A DNA stretch of 64,000 nucleotides from Shewanella canadensis (GCF_003966225.1 NZ_RXNU01000002.1:558001-622000), one strand, 5' to 3'; positions 1-8,972 are shown, counted from the first letter of the stretch. A program made the numbers and translations. Notes: generated by a model not told the origin, from the sequence alone.

Positions 1-38
1 GTTGCGAGTTGCGAGTTGCGAGTTGCGAGTTGCGAGTT
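1..38. repeat. 7-bp tandem repeat (GTTGCGA), 5.4 copies
   Basis: The window opens with perfect tandem copies of GTTGCGA; the array probably continues to the left of the window. A short relative (GAGTTGCGAGTT) lies at 13911-13922 just after napB. The function is unknown; it may be a simple-sequence tract that varies in length. Confidence 0.9.
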
Positions 39-59
39 AAAAAAGAATAGATGATGAAA

Positions 60-93
60 GGCGCACTAAATAAAACTTTAGTGCGCCTTTTTT
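60..93 (+). terminator. Rho-independent terminator
   Basis: An 11-bp perfect stem (GGCGCACTAAA / TTTAGTGCGCC) with a 6-nt loop is followed by six T on the + strand. It should end a gene lying to the left of the window. Confidence 0.85.
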
Positions 94-150
94 ATCCCAC
101 TCACACAGCTTTACATATATTTGCTGCAAGGTTAGCTTTATAACTTACTT

Positions 151-531
151 ATGCAGAATTCTTGGTGTGTTTTGAAACAAGCTGAACTGACAACTCCACA
201 AAAAAAGCAGTTACTGAGCCAGCTCGAGGCGCAGCTCACTGAACTTGAGCAGCAGGTCATTGCGATTCACAGTCGTGGCGCTCCGGTTCAACTCGACCAA
301 CAAGCCGTCGGGCGGGTGTCACGCATCGATGCCATACAGCAGCAACAGATGGCAAAGGCAAACGAAATACAAGTAAGCCATCAGATATTACGTATCAAGC
401 AGATCCTTCTCGATCCCGATGAGTATGGATTCTGCCACGAGTGTGGTGAGAGTATTGGCATAGGCAGACTCACTATTCATCCCATCGCGGAACTATGCAT
501 TCAATGCCAAGGGGAGCTGGAACACCTTTAA
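151..531 (+). CDS. DksA/TraR family C4 zinc-finger protein
   Basis: A 126-residue protein of the TraR/DksA family, whose members bind the RNA polymerase secondary channel or act as small zinc-finger proteins. The C-terminal finger is clear: C95-x2-C98 and C116-x2-C119. The segment SRIDAIQQQQM (about residues 57-67) is at the tip of the coiled coil and is typical of short DksA-like proteins of the YbiI type rather than true DksA, which is about 150 residues and has a DxxDxA tip. No good ribosome-binding site precedes the ATG. It is a single-gene unit followed by a hairpin. The family is certain; the role in stringent control is not shown. Confidence 0.85.
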   Translation: MQNSWCVLKQAELTTPQKKQLLSQLEAQLTELEQQVIAIHSRGAPVQLDQQAVGRVSRIDAIQQQQMAKANEIQVSHQILRIKQILLDPDEYGFCHECGESIGIGRLTIHPIAELCIQCQGELEHL

Positions 532-567
532 GAGGTGGAACTTCCACCTCCCTATTACTGGTTTTTT
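532..567 (+). terminator. Hairpin with delayed T run after the DksA-like gene
   Basis: GAGGTGGAA and TTCCACCTC form a perfect 9-bp stem around one base, and a run of six T (562-567) follows 11 bases later. The gap makes it a weaker terminator than usual. Confidence 0.5.
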
Positions 568-684
568 CATTAATATCAGATAAGATTAATTTTCTTATTC
601 ATCAAGTAACTAGCTCCAAATATTAGACTTTATCCAGCCCCACAACTATTCTCATATTAGTCAACCTGAGAATCGGTTCTACTG

Positions 685-1929
685 ATGCGCTTTCTATATT
701 TAATTCTTGTATTGTTGGCGACCACTCGAATATTTGCGGTGATCGCCAAACGTTTACATTTACCGCCCATTGTAGGTGAGTTGGTGTCGGGGATAGCGCT
801 TGGATTTTTTCTTTACCACTTTCAAGATCTGTTTCCACTGCTATGGGAAGTGACCCAAGGGGAAGCGTTTGAGGCGCTCGCCGATCTCGGCATGTTTTTC
901 CTTATGCTATTAGCCGGTGTACGCATGAGTCCGCTGGACTTTAAGAAGACGTCGAGTTCGGCGCCGGCTGTGGCGGTTGGCGGTATGTTGGTGCCCATCA
1001 TCTCCGGCACACTCCTAGGACTGATGTTATTCCCCGAATCTCCCTATAAGATGGTTCAGAGTTGGTTCTTAGGCACGGCTTTAGCGGTTACTGCGGTACC
1101 CGTGACCATTCGTATGCTGATGGAGTTTAACAAACTGGATACGGCAGAGGGAAAAACCATCGTCGCCGCCGCACTTTGGGACGATCTGCTGAGTTTATTT
1201 ATTCTTGCACTCCTGTTAGCCACTATTAAAAATGGCGGTGTTTTGTCCCTTTCTCCGGAACTATGGTTACCACTACTAGCAAAAGTTACCCTCTTCTTCG
1301 TTATTACAATACCGGTCGGTTACTACCTATTTCCGATAGTCGGTAGTCGCCTCAAGTTCACTAAAATTCCCGATGTAGATTTCAGTATGCTGTTGATCGC
1401 TGCGCTGGGATACGCGGTGCTCGCAGAGATGCTGGATCTACACTTTATTATCGGCGCCTTTGTCGCGGGCATGTTCTTCCACCCGGCGGTAGTGGAACAA
1501 GAGGTTTATGACCGTGTAGATGAGCAAACCTCTGGAATTACATCCGGCTTCCTTGCACCAATTTTTTTCGTGTCGATAGGCTTTCATCTGGACTTAACCG
1601 CGCTCGCGTCAATACCCGGGTTCGTCACTCTACTCATCGTTGTCGCCTTGCTTAGTAAGCTAATCGGAGCCGGACTATGTGCACGGGCCACCGGTCATGA
1701 TACTCAGGAGTCGCTGCGTATCGGAGTGGCTATGAGTGGCCGTGGAGCGGTCGAAATAGTCTTGGCCGGCGTTGCTTTGAAAGCCGGACTCTTCAACCAT
1801 CCAGACCCGACCCCATCGATCATCACCGGGCTATTTTCCGCTATCGTCATCATGGCAATAGTGACCAGTATCGTGACACCGCTGATATTAGCCTTTCTGA
1901 TCCGCTGGCAGGAGAGGAGTGAACCATAA
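685..1929 (+). CDS. Cation:proton antiporter (CPA2 family)
   Basis: A 414-residue inner-membrane protein made almost wholly of hydrophobic segments (about 12). The N-terminal PPIVGELVSGIALG and the central FIIGAFVAGMFF are typical of the Na+/H+ exchanger domain of CPA2 antiporters (KefB/C, NapA types), as is MSGRGAVEIVLAGVALKAG near the C-terminus. There is no TrkA-N or other cytosolic domain, so it is the bare transporter. It would exchange Na+ or K+ for H+; the ion cannot be read from the sequence. It stands alone between the DksA-like gene and a gene-free stretch. A second, distinct member lies at 18844-20052. Confidence 0.85.
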   Translation: MRFLYLILVLLATTRIFAVIAKRLHLPPIVGELVSGIALGFFLYHFQDLFPLLWEVTQGEAFEALADLGMFFLMLLAGVRMSPLDFKKTSSSAPAVAVGGMLVPIISGTLLGLMLFPESPYKMVQSWFLGTALAVTAVPVTIRMLMEFNKLDTAEGKTIVAAALWDDLLSLFILALLLATIKNGGVLSLSPELWLPLLAKVTLFFVITIPVGYYLFPIVGSRLKFTKIPDVDFSMLLIAALGYAVLAEMLDLHFIIGAFVAGMFFHPAVVEQEVYDRVDEQTSGITSGFLAPIFFVSIGFHLDLTALASIPGFVTLLIVVALLSKLIGAGLCARATGHDTQESLRIGVAMSGRGAVEIVLAGVALKAGLFNHPDPTPSIITGLFSAIVIMAIVTSIVTPLILAFLIRWQERSEP

Positions 1930-2686
1930 TAAGTTGTGGTTTAATCTCAGCCCTATTGAATCAGTATTCGGTAACTTTGGAGTTACTTGGATCTATTATT
2001 TATCTTCTACGGCGGCTTAGCTTTCCAAACTTCGTTTGGATTAACGTCGTGGAATTCCATTCCACACTAGGCCAAGAAGGGCTGTACGGTCTCGCCCCTC
2101 TTGGATCTCCCCGTACCGCCCCCGCGAAGTTACATGCATTGAGCACAGGCCTCATACTCCAATAAAAATCACCTAACGGCTCAGATGGGACATCCATGTC
2201 CCCCCGAGCCTTAGCCATCATCCGTGATGGCTACACGGTATTTTCATCTATGTACTTCGGCAACTTCCTACGGGAATCACTGTTTCGGCAGGTGAATAGT
2301 TAGCTTCTCAAAGAGCTATGTCACTCATTGAGATTTGGACGAAGAACATATGTCGTAAATGAATAAATATTGCTAGATTGGTCAATACGTTATGATGAAT
2401 TCAGTTTACACAGGATATGAGCCAAACATGGCGCAAGATAGCGTTGAGAGAACACTTTGGCATGAGCACAATGATGGTCGCAAAGAACTTAAAGAGACTC
2501 AATTAATCCATAAACCCATAGGGATGTGGGAGTCCATGCACATCAACGAGCAGTCCTCCCTGCCCACTCTTTCATTACAAGAATGGAATGGAATTCCACG
2601 ACTTACCTCGGCCGGGAGGCCGAGTTCAAACTGAGTTTGAAAGGAGCTCCTCCTTATCAACTCTTGATTACAAGAAGCGAAGCCCC
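1930..2686. repeat. Gene-free, hairpin-rich stretch bounded by 19-bp inverted repeats
   Basis: There is no convincing gene in this stretch. A 19-bp sequence (GTCGTGGAATTCCATTCCA, 2046-2064) recurs inverted and perfect at 2584-2602. Simple hairpins are packed in between and beside: TCCAAAC-TTC-GTTTGGA (2024-2040), CCAAGA..TCTTGG with inner GGGC/GCCC (about 2072-2106), GGGACAT-CC-ATGTCCC (2186-2201), GCCATCA-TCCG-TGATGGC (2214-2231), CTCGGCC-GGGA-GGCCGAG (2607-2624), TCAAAC-TGA-GTTTGA (2626-2640) and AAGGAG-CTC-CTCCTT (2641-2655). This resembles a mosaic of dispersed palindromic repeats or a MITE-like relic. A structured RNA is the other possibility. Confidence 0.6.
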
Positions 2687-3253
2687 CTACCCACTACCGG
2701 ATTCCTGACTTACCTTGTTCAGCAGTTGCTTCATTTCATCACTTTCCCAGTCGTACTCCCCCACGACTCTGGCGGCGATATATCCCTTCTGATCTATGAT
2801 ATAGCTGATAGGGACTGCAAATACCCCCCAATCATCACTGACAGTTTTATCTTCATCGACCAACATAGGCAAGTTGATGCCGGAAGTCTGCTGAAACGCT
2901 CTAATGTCATGCAGTGACTCCCCTACAGCAACAGCCACGACCTGCAGTCCATCTCCCTTAAATTCCCTGTGCAGACCAGATAAAGATGGCATCTCCTTGA
3001 TACAGGGTCCACACCAACTGGACCAAAAGTTAACGATACGCACCTCCCCCTCATGACTATTCAGAGAGTAGGTTTCCCCCTGAAGATCATTGAGATGCAG
3101 TTTCGGCGCCATCTGCCTGGACTTGGGCTCATAGAGCTTGATCTTTTTTGCCGATGCCAGCGCGGGGTTGGCGTGACCCAGAGACATCATCATAAAGGCT
3201 GCGGAAGCGATAAATGGCCTGTTTTTGATAAACTTATTAATACGTCGTCTCAT
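2687..3253 (-). CDS. TlpA/ResA-type thiol:disulfide protein
   Basis: An exported thioredoxin-fold protein of 188 residues. Residues 1-34 form a basic N-terminus and hydrophobic segment ending in a likely signal-peptidase site (ANPALA) or an anchor. The redox motif WCGPC has C81 and C84, followed by the cis-proline region VPISYIID near the C-terminus. Such proteins reduce or shuffle periplasmic thiols, often for cytochrome c or metal-site assembly. The ATG at 3253 is chosen over an upstream GTG because AAGG lies about 7 bases before it. It is followed at the left by the hairpin-rich stretch, and its neighbour at 3361 is transcribed in the same direction and may be co-expressed. Confidence 0.85.
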   Translation of the reverse strand: MRRRINKFIKNRPFIASAAFMMMSLGHANPALASAKKIKLYEPKSRQMAPKLHLNDLQGETYSLNSHEGEVRIVNFWSSWCGPCIKEMPSLSGLHREFKGDGLQVVAVAVGESLHDIRAFQQTSGINLPMLVDEDKTVSDDWGVFAVPISYIIDQKGYIAARVVGEYDWESDEMKQLLNKVSQESGSG

Positions 3254-3360
3254 CAACACACCTTATTCAGCTACCGCCGACATCGAGAATATCAACAAAT
3301 CTACACGCGCCTATCTCATCTTCAGAGTGGGGCGTGTAGCTGATTTACCTTGGTCTAATT

Positions 3361-3771
3361 TTACCCGTCGGCGTTATGCATCGACTCCCATTCCTTAATA
3401 GCCTCATCAACCATAGCTGGAGACCAAATTACCTTACCATCGATCAACAGCTCATCCACCAAAATGACTCTTAACTTTTTATTGATATTGCCCTTCACAG
3501 TCGCCATTTGCAGGGCATAACGTGCGGCGGTAATGCGAGGGACATTAGATAAGAAGTAATAACTTCCATCCTGTTGTTGCAGTACAAATGCAGATTCTAA
3601 TTGAAGGTGGGGATCCAACTTGCTGAGCGGACAGGTATGCCCCGAATGTGCACAAGTATGGCCATTTATTTTTCCTGTGACAGTATCCATTTTTGCCACA
3701 GCTACAGCTGAAGCCGACGACAATGCTATGGCCAGCAAGCTCGCCATAAGCCCTTTAGTAATAGTGAACAT
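3361..3771 (-). CDS. Small periplasmic protein with His/Cys motif, unknown function
   Basis: A 136-residue protein with a clear signal peptide (residues 1-26, ending AVAVA). The mature N-terminus carries GHTCAHSGHTCPLSKLDPH, with two HTC units spaced 7 residues apart plus further His, which suggests binding of a metal or a redox-active cysteine pair. The rest is a small alpha/beta region (YYFLSNVPR, RVILVDELLIDGKVIW). I do not recognise a family. It lies about 100 bases upstream of the TlpA-like gene on the same strand, so the thioredoxin may act on its cysteines; that is inference. Confidence 0.6.
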   Translation of the reverse strand: MFTITKGLMASLLAIALSSASAVAVAKMDTVTGKINGHTCAHSGHTCPLSKLDPHLQLESAFVLQQQDGSYYFLSNVPRITAARYALQMATVKGNINKKLRVILVDELLIDGKVIWSPAMVDEAIKEWESMHNADG

Positions 3772-4181
3772 AATATTTACCTCTGATTTAAGGAGCCTGA
3801 GTAAACAAGCAACTTAAACAGGCCCCATACTTAAATGTAGCAGAGTAAATGATAATCAACCACATTTAGGACTAAGACCATCCTTCTCTAAATTCGTGCA
3901 TTAGAGGTTGAATTATTAGCTTTTAATTAATTACCCTCTTATATCTGTAAAGAATGCTGGACGACTCAATAAGATACCATTTCGCCGGGTCCATATTAGA
4001 CTCTTGCCCATGGTTCGACGAAGGAAGCTGGGCCATGTAAAGAATGGTCGCTAACTTCAGAACAACGTAGAACTCCGCCCTTCATAGCAGTTGTTCCAAA
4101 CTGTAAATAAATCAGTCTAGATAGGACCAATCGCCAAAAAACTGAGTTATGCTAAACCAGCCTTAGCACAAGGGAAGCAGA
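3772..4181. other. Intergenic region, 410 bases
   Basis: Divergent promoter region between the periplasmic protein gene (leftward) and the ABC operon (rightward). It is AT-rich on the left (about 3880-3955). I see no RNA gene, no clear repeat and no operator that I can name. GGGAAG just before 4182 is the ribosome-binding site of the ABC ATPase. Confidence 0.5.
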
Positions 4182-4850
4182 ATGACCGAGCAGATTGTTC
4201 AACTCAAAGGGGTTAGCAAAGAGTTTATCGATGGCGGGCAACACCACCGGGTGCTCGATAACCTCGACCTGACGCTGAGAAAGGGCGATACCATAGCCCT
4301 CACAGGTGCCAGTGGTAGCGGCAAGAGTACCCTACTCAACCTGATAGCAGGTTTCGAATATCCCAACTCGGGTGAAGTGATTTTACTCGATGACAATACG
4401 GCAGCATGGAAAGACCATCGCTGGAGTCAATTTCGTCATCAACAACTGGGTGTCGTGTTCCAGCAATTTAACCTGCTAACACCGCTTAACGTCAGAGATA
4501 ACATCGCCTTCCCCTTAAGAATGAACCGTAAACCCTGGAGCCCTTGGTGCGATAACCTCGTCGATTGTTTGGGGTTAACTTCTCTACTGAATCGACACGT
4601 CGATGCCCTATCCGGTGGTCAACAGCAACGTGTTGCTATCGCCAGAGCCCTGGCCCACCAACCCGCACTACTGCTAGCCGATGAGCCCACGGGAAATCTG
4701 GATCAGAGCGCCAGCCTGGAGGTGATGTCACTGCTAAAAACCTTAGCGAGCGAACAGCAAACCACAGTGCTTATGGTCACCCACTCTCTCGAGTGCGCCA
4801 GTTTCATGGAGAGACGCTGGCATCTGGAGTTGGGACGTATCCATGAATAG
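4182..4850 (+). CDS. ABC transporter ATPase, LolD/AttE-like
   Basis: A 222-residue ATP-binding subunit. Walker A is GASGSGKST (42-50), the Q-loop follows in VVFQQFNLL, the signature is LSGGQQQR, and Walker B is LLLADEPTG. The signature and length match the MacB/LolD class that drives FtsX-type permeases. Its stop overlaps the permease start by 8 bases, and the third gene encodes an AttH-like lipoprotein, so this is an attEFGH-type operon. Transporters of this class move lipoproteins or cell-envelope components rather than small solutes; the real substrate here is unknown. Confidence 0.9.
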   Translation: MTEQIVQLKGVSKEFIDGGQHHRVLDNLDLTLRKGDTIALTGASGSGKSTLLNLIAGFEYPNSGEVILLDDNTAAWKDHRWSQFRHQQLGVVFQQFNLLTPLNVRDNIAFPLRMNRKPWSPWCDNLVDCLGLTSLLNRHVDALSGGQQQRVAIARALAHQPALLLADEPTGNLDQSASLEVMSLLKTLASEQQTTVLMVTHSLECASFMERRWHLELGRIHE

Positions 4851-7392
4851 GCAACTGCTATTGAGTTGCAGGCTATGCTTATCGACCTTCAGTGCACACT
4901 ATCGCCAATCCCCGCTGCAGGCGGGCTCGATATTAATTGGCATAATACTCGCGGTCACGCTGCTCATCGGTGTTCGTGCCACTAACGAAAGTGCCATCGC
5001 CAGTTATAGCGATGTCACAGAACTGTTGAGTCAGCAGGCCCATTACTCAATAGTCCCAATCGTTGGCAGCAAACGGCTCGATGAATCGCTCTATTTTGAT
5101 CTCAGAACTCAGGGGTTCAGTAACGCCCTTGCGGTAGTTCAGGGGATATTGACCGACCAGGACAATCGCCGCTGGTTGGTGCAGGGGAGCGATCTTATTG
5201 CGGCGCTCACCGCGCTATCAAGCAATGTTAAACACGAAAATAAAACTAATAGTAAAACCAATAGCAGTAAATCGAATCACACCGAAGCGGACCTTCAAGC
5301 TTCCCGGCCGACTCTACTGAAAAACGAACTCCCACTTGCAGCCCTGATAGGCGGCGCCCCCATGGTGCTGATGAGTCAAGATCAGGCTAAGCAGTTCACC
5401 ACAGAAAACCCATTTACGCTAAACGGCGTGATGCTTGAGGTGATTGGCGTAGATGATACGATGAACCTGGGCAACCGCCTGCTGATGGATATATCTCTGG
5501 CTCAGACGATATTGGGTCGCCAGGGAAGTCTGAGTTACATTGCACTTTTTGGCGATATCACAAAACAGAGAGGGCTGATAGAAGCACTCATCGAAGGCCA
5601 TGGGGAGCTGAACGAGCGCGATGGCGGAGAGAGCATGACGGCCCTGACCGACAGCTTTCATCTTAATCTCAGTGCCATGAGCCTGCTGGCCTTCGTTGTG
5701 GGCCTATTTATCGCCTATAACGGTGTACGTTATAGCCTGTTAAAAAGACAGAGGTTGCTCACTCAGTTGCAACAACAGGGCATCGCCAAGGCCCCCTTGA
5801 TGCAGGCACTTTGCTTCGAGCTGATGCTACTGGTGATAGTGGGCTCGGTGCTGGGGTTTGTTTTAGGCTTACAGCTCAGCCACTGGTTACAACCTATGGT
5901 GTCTGTCACCCTCGAGCAGCTATATGGCGCCAATATCTTACCGGGCAGATGGCAGTGGAGCTGGCTACTGCAAGCTATGCTGCTGACTTTTATCGCCGCC
6001 CTGCTCGCCTGTGCTTCATTGCTTATCGATCTCATCAGGCAACCTTTAGGGCGTAACAGTAACGCGTTCTGCCGGGTAAGAAGCGCCGCAAAGACGCAGA
6101 AGATTCAAATTATCACAGCGTCATTATTGGCTCTCTTTGCGGCGATATTGATGCCACTTAGCCAGGATTATCGTGTGACCATGTCACTGTTGGGGTTAGT
6201 GGTTATCGCTATTCCTCTGTCGCTGCCATGGTGTCTTGCTCGGCTGGTCTCCTGGCTTAACCTGATAGCACCCAAGGGGCTTATCGGCTATCAGATTGCC
6301 GAAACAAAAGAGTTACTCCCGCCACTCTCCCTCGCCATGATGGCCATGTTACTGGCCCTAACCGCCAATATATCGATGAACACCTTAGTCGGCAGTTTCG
6401 AGCTTACCCTCAAGAACTGGTTGGATGCGAGACTCCATGCCGAACTTTACCTCAGGCCCGGTGATACACAGATGCAGGAGGTGATCGCCGACCTCGAAGA
6501 CAACCCTAAAATCGACTCAGTCTATAAACAGTGGAACCTGTTAAGTAAGGTCTCAAACCACCCCACCTATCTGCTGACTCGAGATCCGGTATCGATTAAA
6601 CGCACCACAGTGCTAAAAAGCGCAATCGATGATCTGTGGCCGGACTTTTTTGCCGGTAAACACTTGCTGATGAGCGAGCCTTTGGCACTCAAACTTGGAC
6701 TGGAGTTAGGGGATTGGGTCACCATTGCGGCACTGGATGATGCGAGCTTTACTCTGGGAGGGATCTATTTTGATTACGGTAATCCCTATGGCGAGATAAT
6801 CCTGGCGCCTGTGATATGGCAAAATTCAGGTTTTAGCGACACGCCGACCAGCCTGGGATTGGCTACCAGTGAAGATATCGACACTCTGAAACTCGAGCTA
6901 CAGCAGAGGTTCTCCCTCAGTGATAGCCAGATCTACAGTCAGGAGAGAATAAAGCGGCAGGCGATCGCCATGTTTAAACGCACCTTCTCCATCACTCAAG
7001 TGCTCAATAGTCTCACCCTACTTGTCGCTGCCGTAGGTCTGTTCAGTGCCAGCTTTTTACTTACCCAGGCACGTATGGCTCCGATGGCGAGACTCTACTG
7101 TCTGGGTGTATCCAGACGCCAATTAGGTTTTATGGTCTTTAGCCAGATGTGGCTCATCGTGCTGTTAACTTGTCTGGTCGCCCTACCGACGGGAGCGATA
7201 CTCGGTTACCTGCTTATTAATAAGATCACCCTGCAGGCATTTGGTTGGACGATCCATATGGTGTGGGATTGGCATGCCTACGGCCAAGTGGTATTGCTTG
7301 CACTATTGGCAACGACCATCGCCATCGCTCTCCCCCTCTTTAAACTGATCCGTAAACCTCTGATCTCGAGTCTACAGAGTGACCTGTTATGA
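4843..7392 (+). CDS. ABC transporter permease, FtsX-like, two repeats (AttF/AttG type)
   Basis: An 849-residue membrane protein. It has an N-terminal membrane segment (about 27-45), a periplasmic region containing a low-complexity Asn/Lys/Ser stretch (about 130-146), a block of four membrane segments (about 275-400), two more near 420-470, a second periplasmic region, and a final trio of membrane segments (about 725-840). This is the duplicated FtsX layout of MacB-like permeases. It overlaps the ATPase gene by 8 bases and the lipoprotein gene by 4 bases, so the three are translationally coupled. Its length suggests that AttF- and AttG-like halves are fused in one chain. Confidence 0.85.
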   Translation: MNRQLLLSCRLCLSTFSAHYRQSPLQAGSILIGIILAVTLLIGVRATNESAIASYSDVTELLSQQAHYSIVPIVGSKRLDESLYFDLRTQGFSNALAVVQGILTDQDNRRWLVQGSDLIAALTALSSNVKHENKTNSKTNSSKSNHTEADLQASRPTLLKNELPLAALIGGAPMVLMSQDQAKQFTTENPFTLNGVMLEVIGVDDTMNLGNRLLMDISLAQTILGRQGSLSYIALFGDITKQRGLIEALIEGHGELNERDGGESMTALTDSFHLNLSAMSLLAFVVGLFIAYNGVRYSLLKRQRLLTQLQQQGIAKAPLMQALCFELMLLVIVGSVLGFVLGLQLSHWLQPMVSVTLEQLYGANILPGRWQWSWLLQAMLLTFIAALLACASLLIDLIRQPLGRNSNAFCRVRSAAKTQKIQIITASLLALFAAILMPLSQDYRVTMSLLGLVVIAIPLSLPWCLARLVSWLNLIAPKGLIGYQIAETKELLPPLSLAMMAMLLALTANISMNTLVGSFELTLKNWLDARLHAELYLRPGDTQMQEVIADLEDNPKIDSVYKQWNLLSKVSNHPTYLLTRDPVSIKRTTVLKSAIDDLWPDFFAGKHLLMSEPLALKLGLELGDWVTIAALDDASFTLGGIYFDYGNPYGEIILAPVIWQNSGFSDTPTSLGLATSEDIDTLKLELQQRFSLSDSQIYSQERIKRQAIAMFKRTFSITQVLNSLTLLVAAVGLFSASFLLTQARMAPMARLYCLGVSRRQLGFMVFSQMWLIVLLTCLVALPTGAILGYLLINKITLQAFGWTIHMVWDWHAYGQVVLLALLATTIAIALPLFKLIRKPLISSLQSDLL

Positions 7393-8570
7393 TATCTCTA
7401 CCCACGCGACCTATATCAAGCGTATTGGCGATCTTCAACCCAAGGCTCTTAGTGTTAGCTATCTTCACCTCCGCACTCCTGCTGGCGGCATGCTCAGAGC
7501 CGAAATCATCGAACAGTGAAGGGATAGATACACAATCGATGGGGGACCTGCTGGGCAATAAGAGTGAAGGCTTTACGCCTGTGTTACCTGGCAGGAGCAT
7601 GACTTTCCCCGCCGATCATCTGGCCCATGAAGGATTTCGGCAGGAGTGGTGGTATCTGACCGCCAACCTGAAGACTGAGCAAGGAAAGCCATTGGGGCTG
7701 CAATGGACCCAATTTAGAATAGCGCTGAGTCCTCCCAAAAATGGATCTGAAGCTAATGACGACAACAGAGGCTGGGCGACAGAACAGCTCTATATGGCTC
7801 ACAGCGCCGTCACTACCGAAACCAGCCATCTCGCCAGCGAGCGCTGGTCCAGAGCGCATCCGCAACTTGCGGGTGTGGACAGTTATCCCCTTACGGTTAA
7901 GCTTGATAACTGGCAGTGGCAGTCTCAGGGAGCAGATCTTTTCCCTGCCAGCCTGACGGTGAGTGATAACAAGTTTGCCTATCGACTCACACTTTCCAGC
8001 CACTCCCCCTATCAGCTTCAGGGAGAGAAAGGTTTTAGCATCAAGAGCCTTGATGGTTCGGTGGCATCTTACTACTACAGCCAGCCGTTTATTGAAGTTG
8101 AAGGCTGGGTTACTCCCAAGAAAAATAGTAAGGGTGAAGGAGATAGTGAGAGACAAAAGGTCAGTGGCAAGGCGTGGTTAGACAGGGAGTGGAGTTCGCA
8201 GTTTCTCAATCGTTCTCAACAAGGCTGGGATTGGTTCTCCCTCAGGCTGGATGATGGCTCGGCGTTGATGTTATTCCAGCTCAGAGGTGAGCAGAACTTC
8301 TACAGTGGCAGACGTATGTTCGCAAACGGTAGTGGCCATAATATTGAGTCAGGGATGATACAGATGACCGCCATCGACTGGCACCGGATAGGCGATAATC
8401 ATTATCCTGTTAGCTGGAAGATAGCGATCCCATCCGAGCAGATTGAGATCACGACCCACTCGTTAAATCCCAATGCCAATATGCCCCTCAGCGTCAGTTA
8501 CTGGGAGGGACCCATTAAGATTCAGGGTAGCCACGGCGGCGAGGGCTACATGGAGCTCACCGGCTATTAA
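7389..8570 (+). CDS. AttH/CrtC-like lipoprotein of the ABC operon
   Basis: A 393-residue lipoprotein. The N-terminal hydrophobic segment ends in the lipobox LLAAC (Cys about residue 35). The mature part has the hallmarks of the AttH / carotenoid 1,2-hydratase-like (lipocalin-like) fold: FPADHLAHEGFRQEWWYLTANL, then GKAWLDREWSSQFL and GWDWFSLRLDDGSALMLFQLR. AttH-like proteins are usually encoded with an FtsX-type ABC transporter, as here (4-bp overlap with the permease gene). No enzyme activity is established for this branch. It may bind a lipid or lipoprotein cargo in the periplasm. Confidence 0.85.
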   Translation: MISLPTRPISSVLAIFNPRLLVLAIFTSALLLAACSEPKSSNSEGIDTQSMGDLLGNKSEGFTPVLPGRSMTFPADHLAHEGFRQEWWYLTANLKTEQGKPLGLQWTQFRIALSPPKNGSEANDDNRGWATEQLYMAHSAVTTETSHLASERWSRAHPQLAGVDSYPLTVKLDNWQWQSQGADLFPASLTVSDNKFAYRLTLSSHSPYQLQGEKGFSIKSLDGSVASYYYSQPFIEVEGWVTPKKNSKGEGDSERQKVSGKAWLDREWSSQFLNRSQQGWDWFSLRLDDGSALMLFQLRGEQNFYSGRRMFANGSGHNIESGMIQMTAIDWHRIGDNHYPVSWKIAIPSEQIEITTHSLNPNANMPLSVSYWEGPIKIQGSHGGEGYMELTGY

Positions 8571-8673
8571 TCGAATGATAAAATAGAGCCAGATTGAAGA
8601 GAAAATTGGAAACTCACCTTAATCTCTTCCCCAAAGGTATACCACAGTAGTGGTAGTGAGTCTCGTCCGAAGT

Positions 8674-8688
8674 TGATAATAATTCTCA
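8674..8688. promoter_or_regulatory. Fur-box-like site between the ABC operon and napD
   Basis: TGATAATAATTCTCA matches the 7-1-7 Fur pattern TGATAAT-N-ATTATCA at all but one position. It lies about 100 bases after the AttH gene and about 285 bases before napD. If real it would tie transcription here to iron supply; NapA, NapG and NapH are iron-sulfur proteins. Confidence 0.45.
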
Positions 8689-8788
8689 ATACGATTTATT
8701 CTTTCTCGCCAGTGGGTTAATAGTCGATCAAGGTTATATATCCCAGCCTAAATAAGGCCTTTCTGAAACAAATATCGATTCTTAAATC

Positions 8789-8804
8789 TGCGACATCGAT
8801 CACA
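8789..8804. promoter_or_regulatory. CRP-type site upstream of napD
   Basis: TGCGA-N6-TCACA matches the CRP consensus TGTGA-N6-TCACA with one mismatch and sits in AT-rich flanks. In Shewanella, CRP is known to be the main activator of anaerobic respiration, including nitrate reduction. The centre is about 176 bases before the napD start. Confidence 0.6.
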
Positions 8805-8840
8805 CATAAAAAGATGATCTCGATCTACTAATACCCCTAA

Positions 8841-8856
8841 TACCTCTTGTTAGGTA
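8841..8856. promoter_or_regulatory. NarP-type 7-2-7 site upstream of napD
   Basis: TACCTCT-TG-TTAGGTA is an inverted pair of NarL/NarP heptamers spaced by two bases, the arrangement that NarP prefers; only the first base of the second heptamer is off consensus. A further heptamer TACCCCT lies at 8832-8838. A -10-like GATACT follows at 8886-8891. NarQ/NarP control of nap is established in Shewanella. Confidence 0.65.
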
Positions 8857-8972
8857 TACCCACATTTTTTATGAGGTCTAGACTCGATACTAACTTTGGC
8901 AGGTAGCTCTCCTAAAGCTTTCCCCCCCCATAGCGCTACCTGCCACTTCTTCGATTAAGGGTAAAGCAAGAG

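Noticed and set aside
1956..2165. Open frame of 69 codons in the hairpin-rich stretch
   Set aside because: It runs through hairpins and inverted repeats, has no ribosome-binding site and no recognisable content; the same holds for short frames at 2392-2917.
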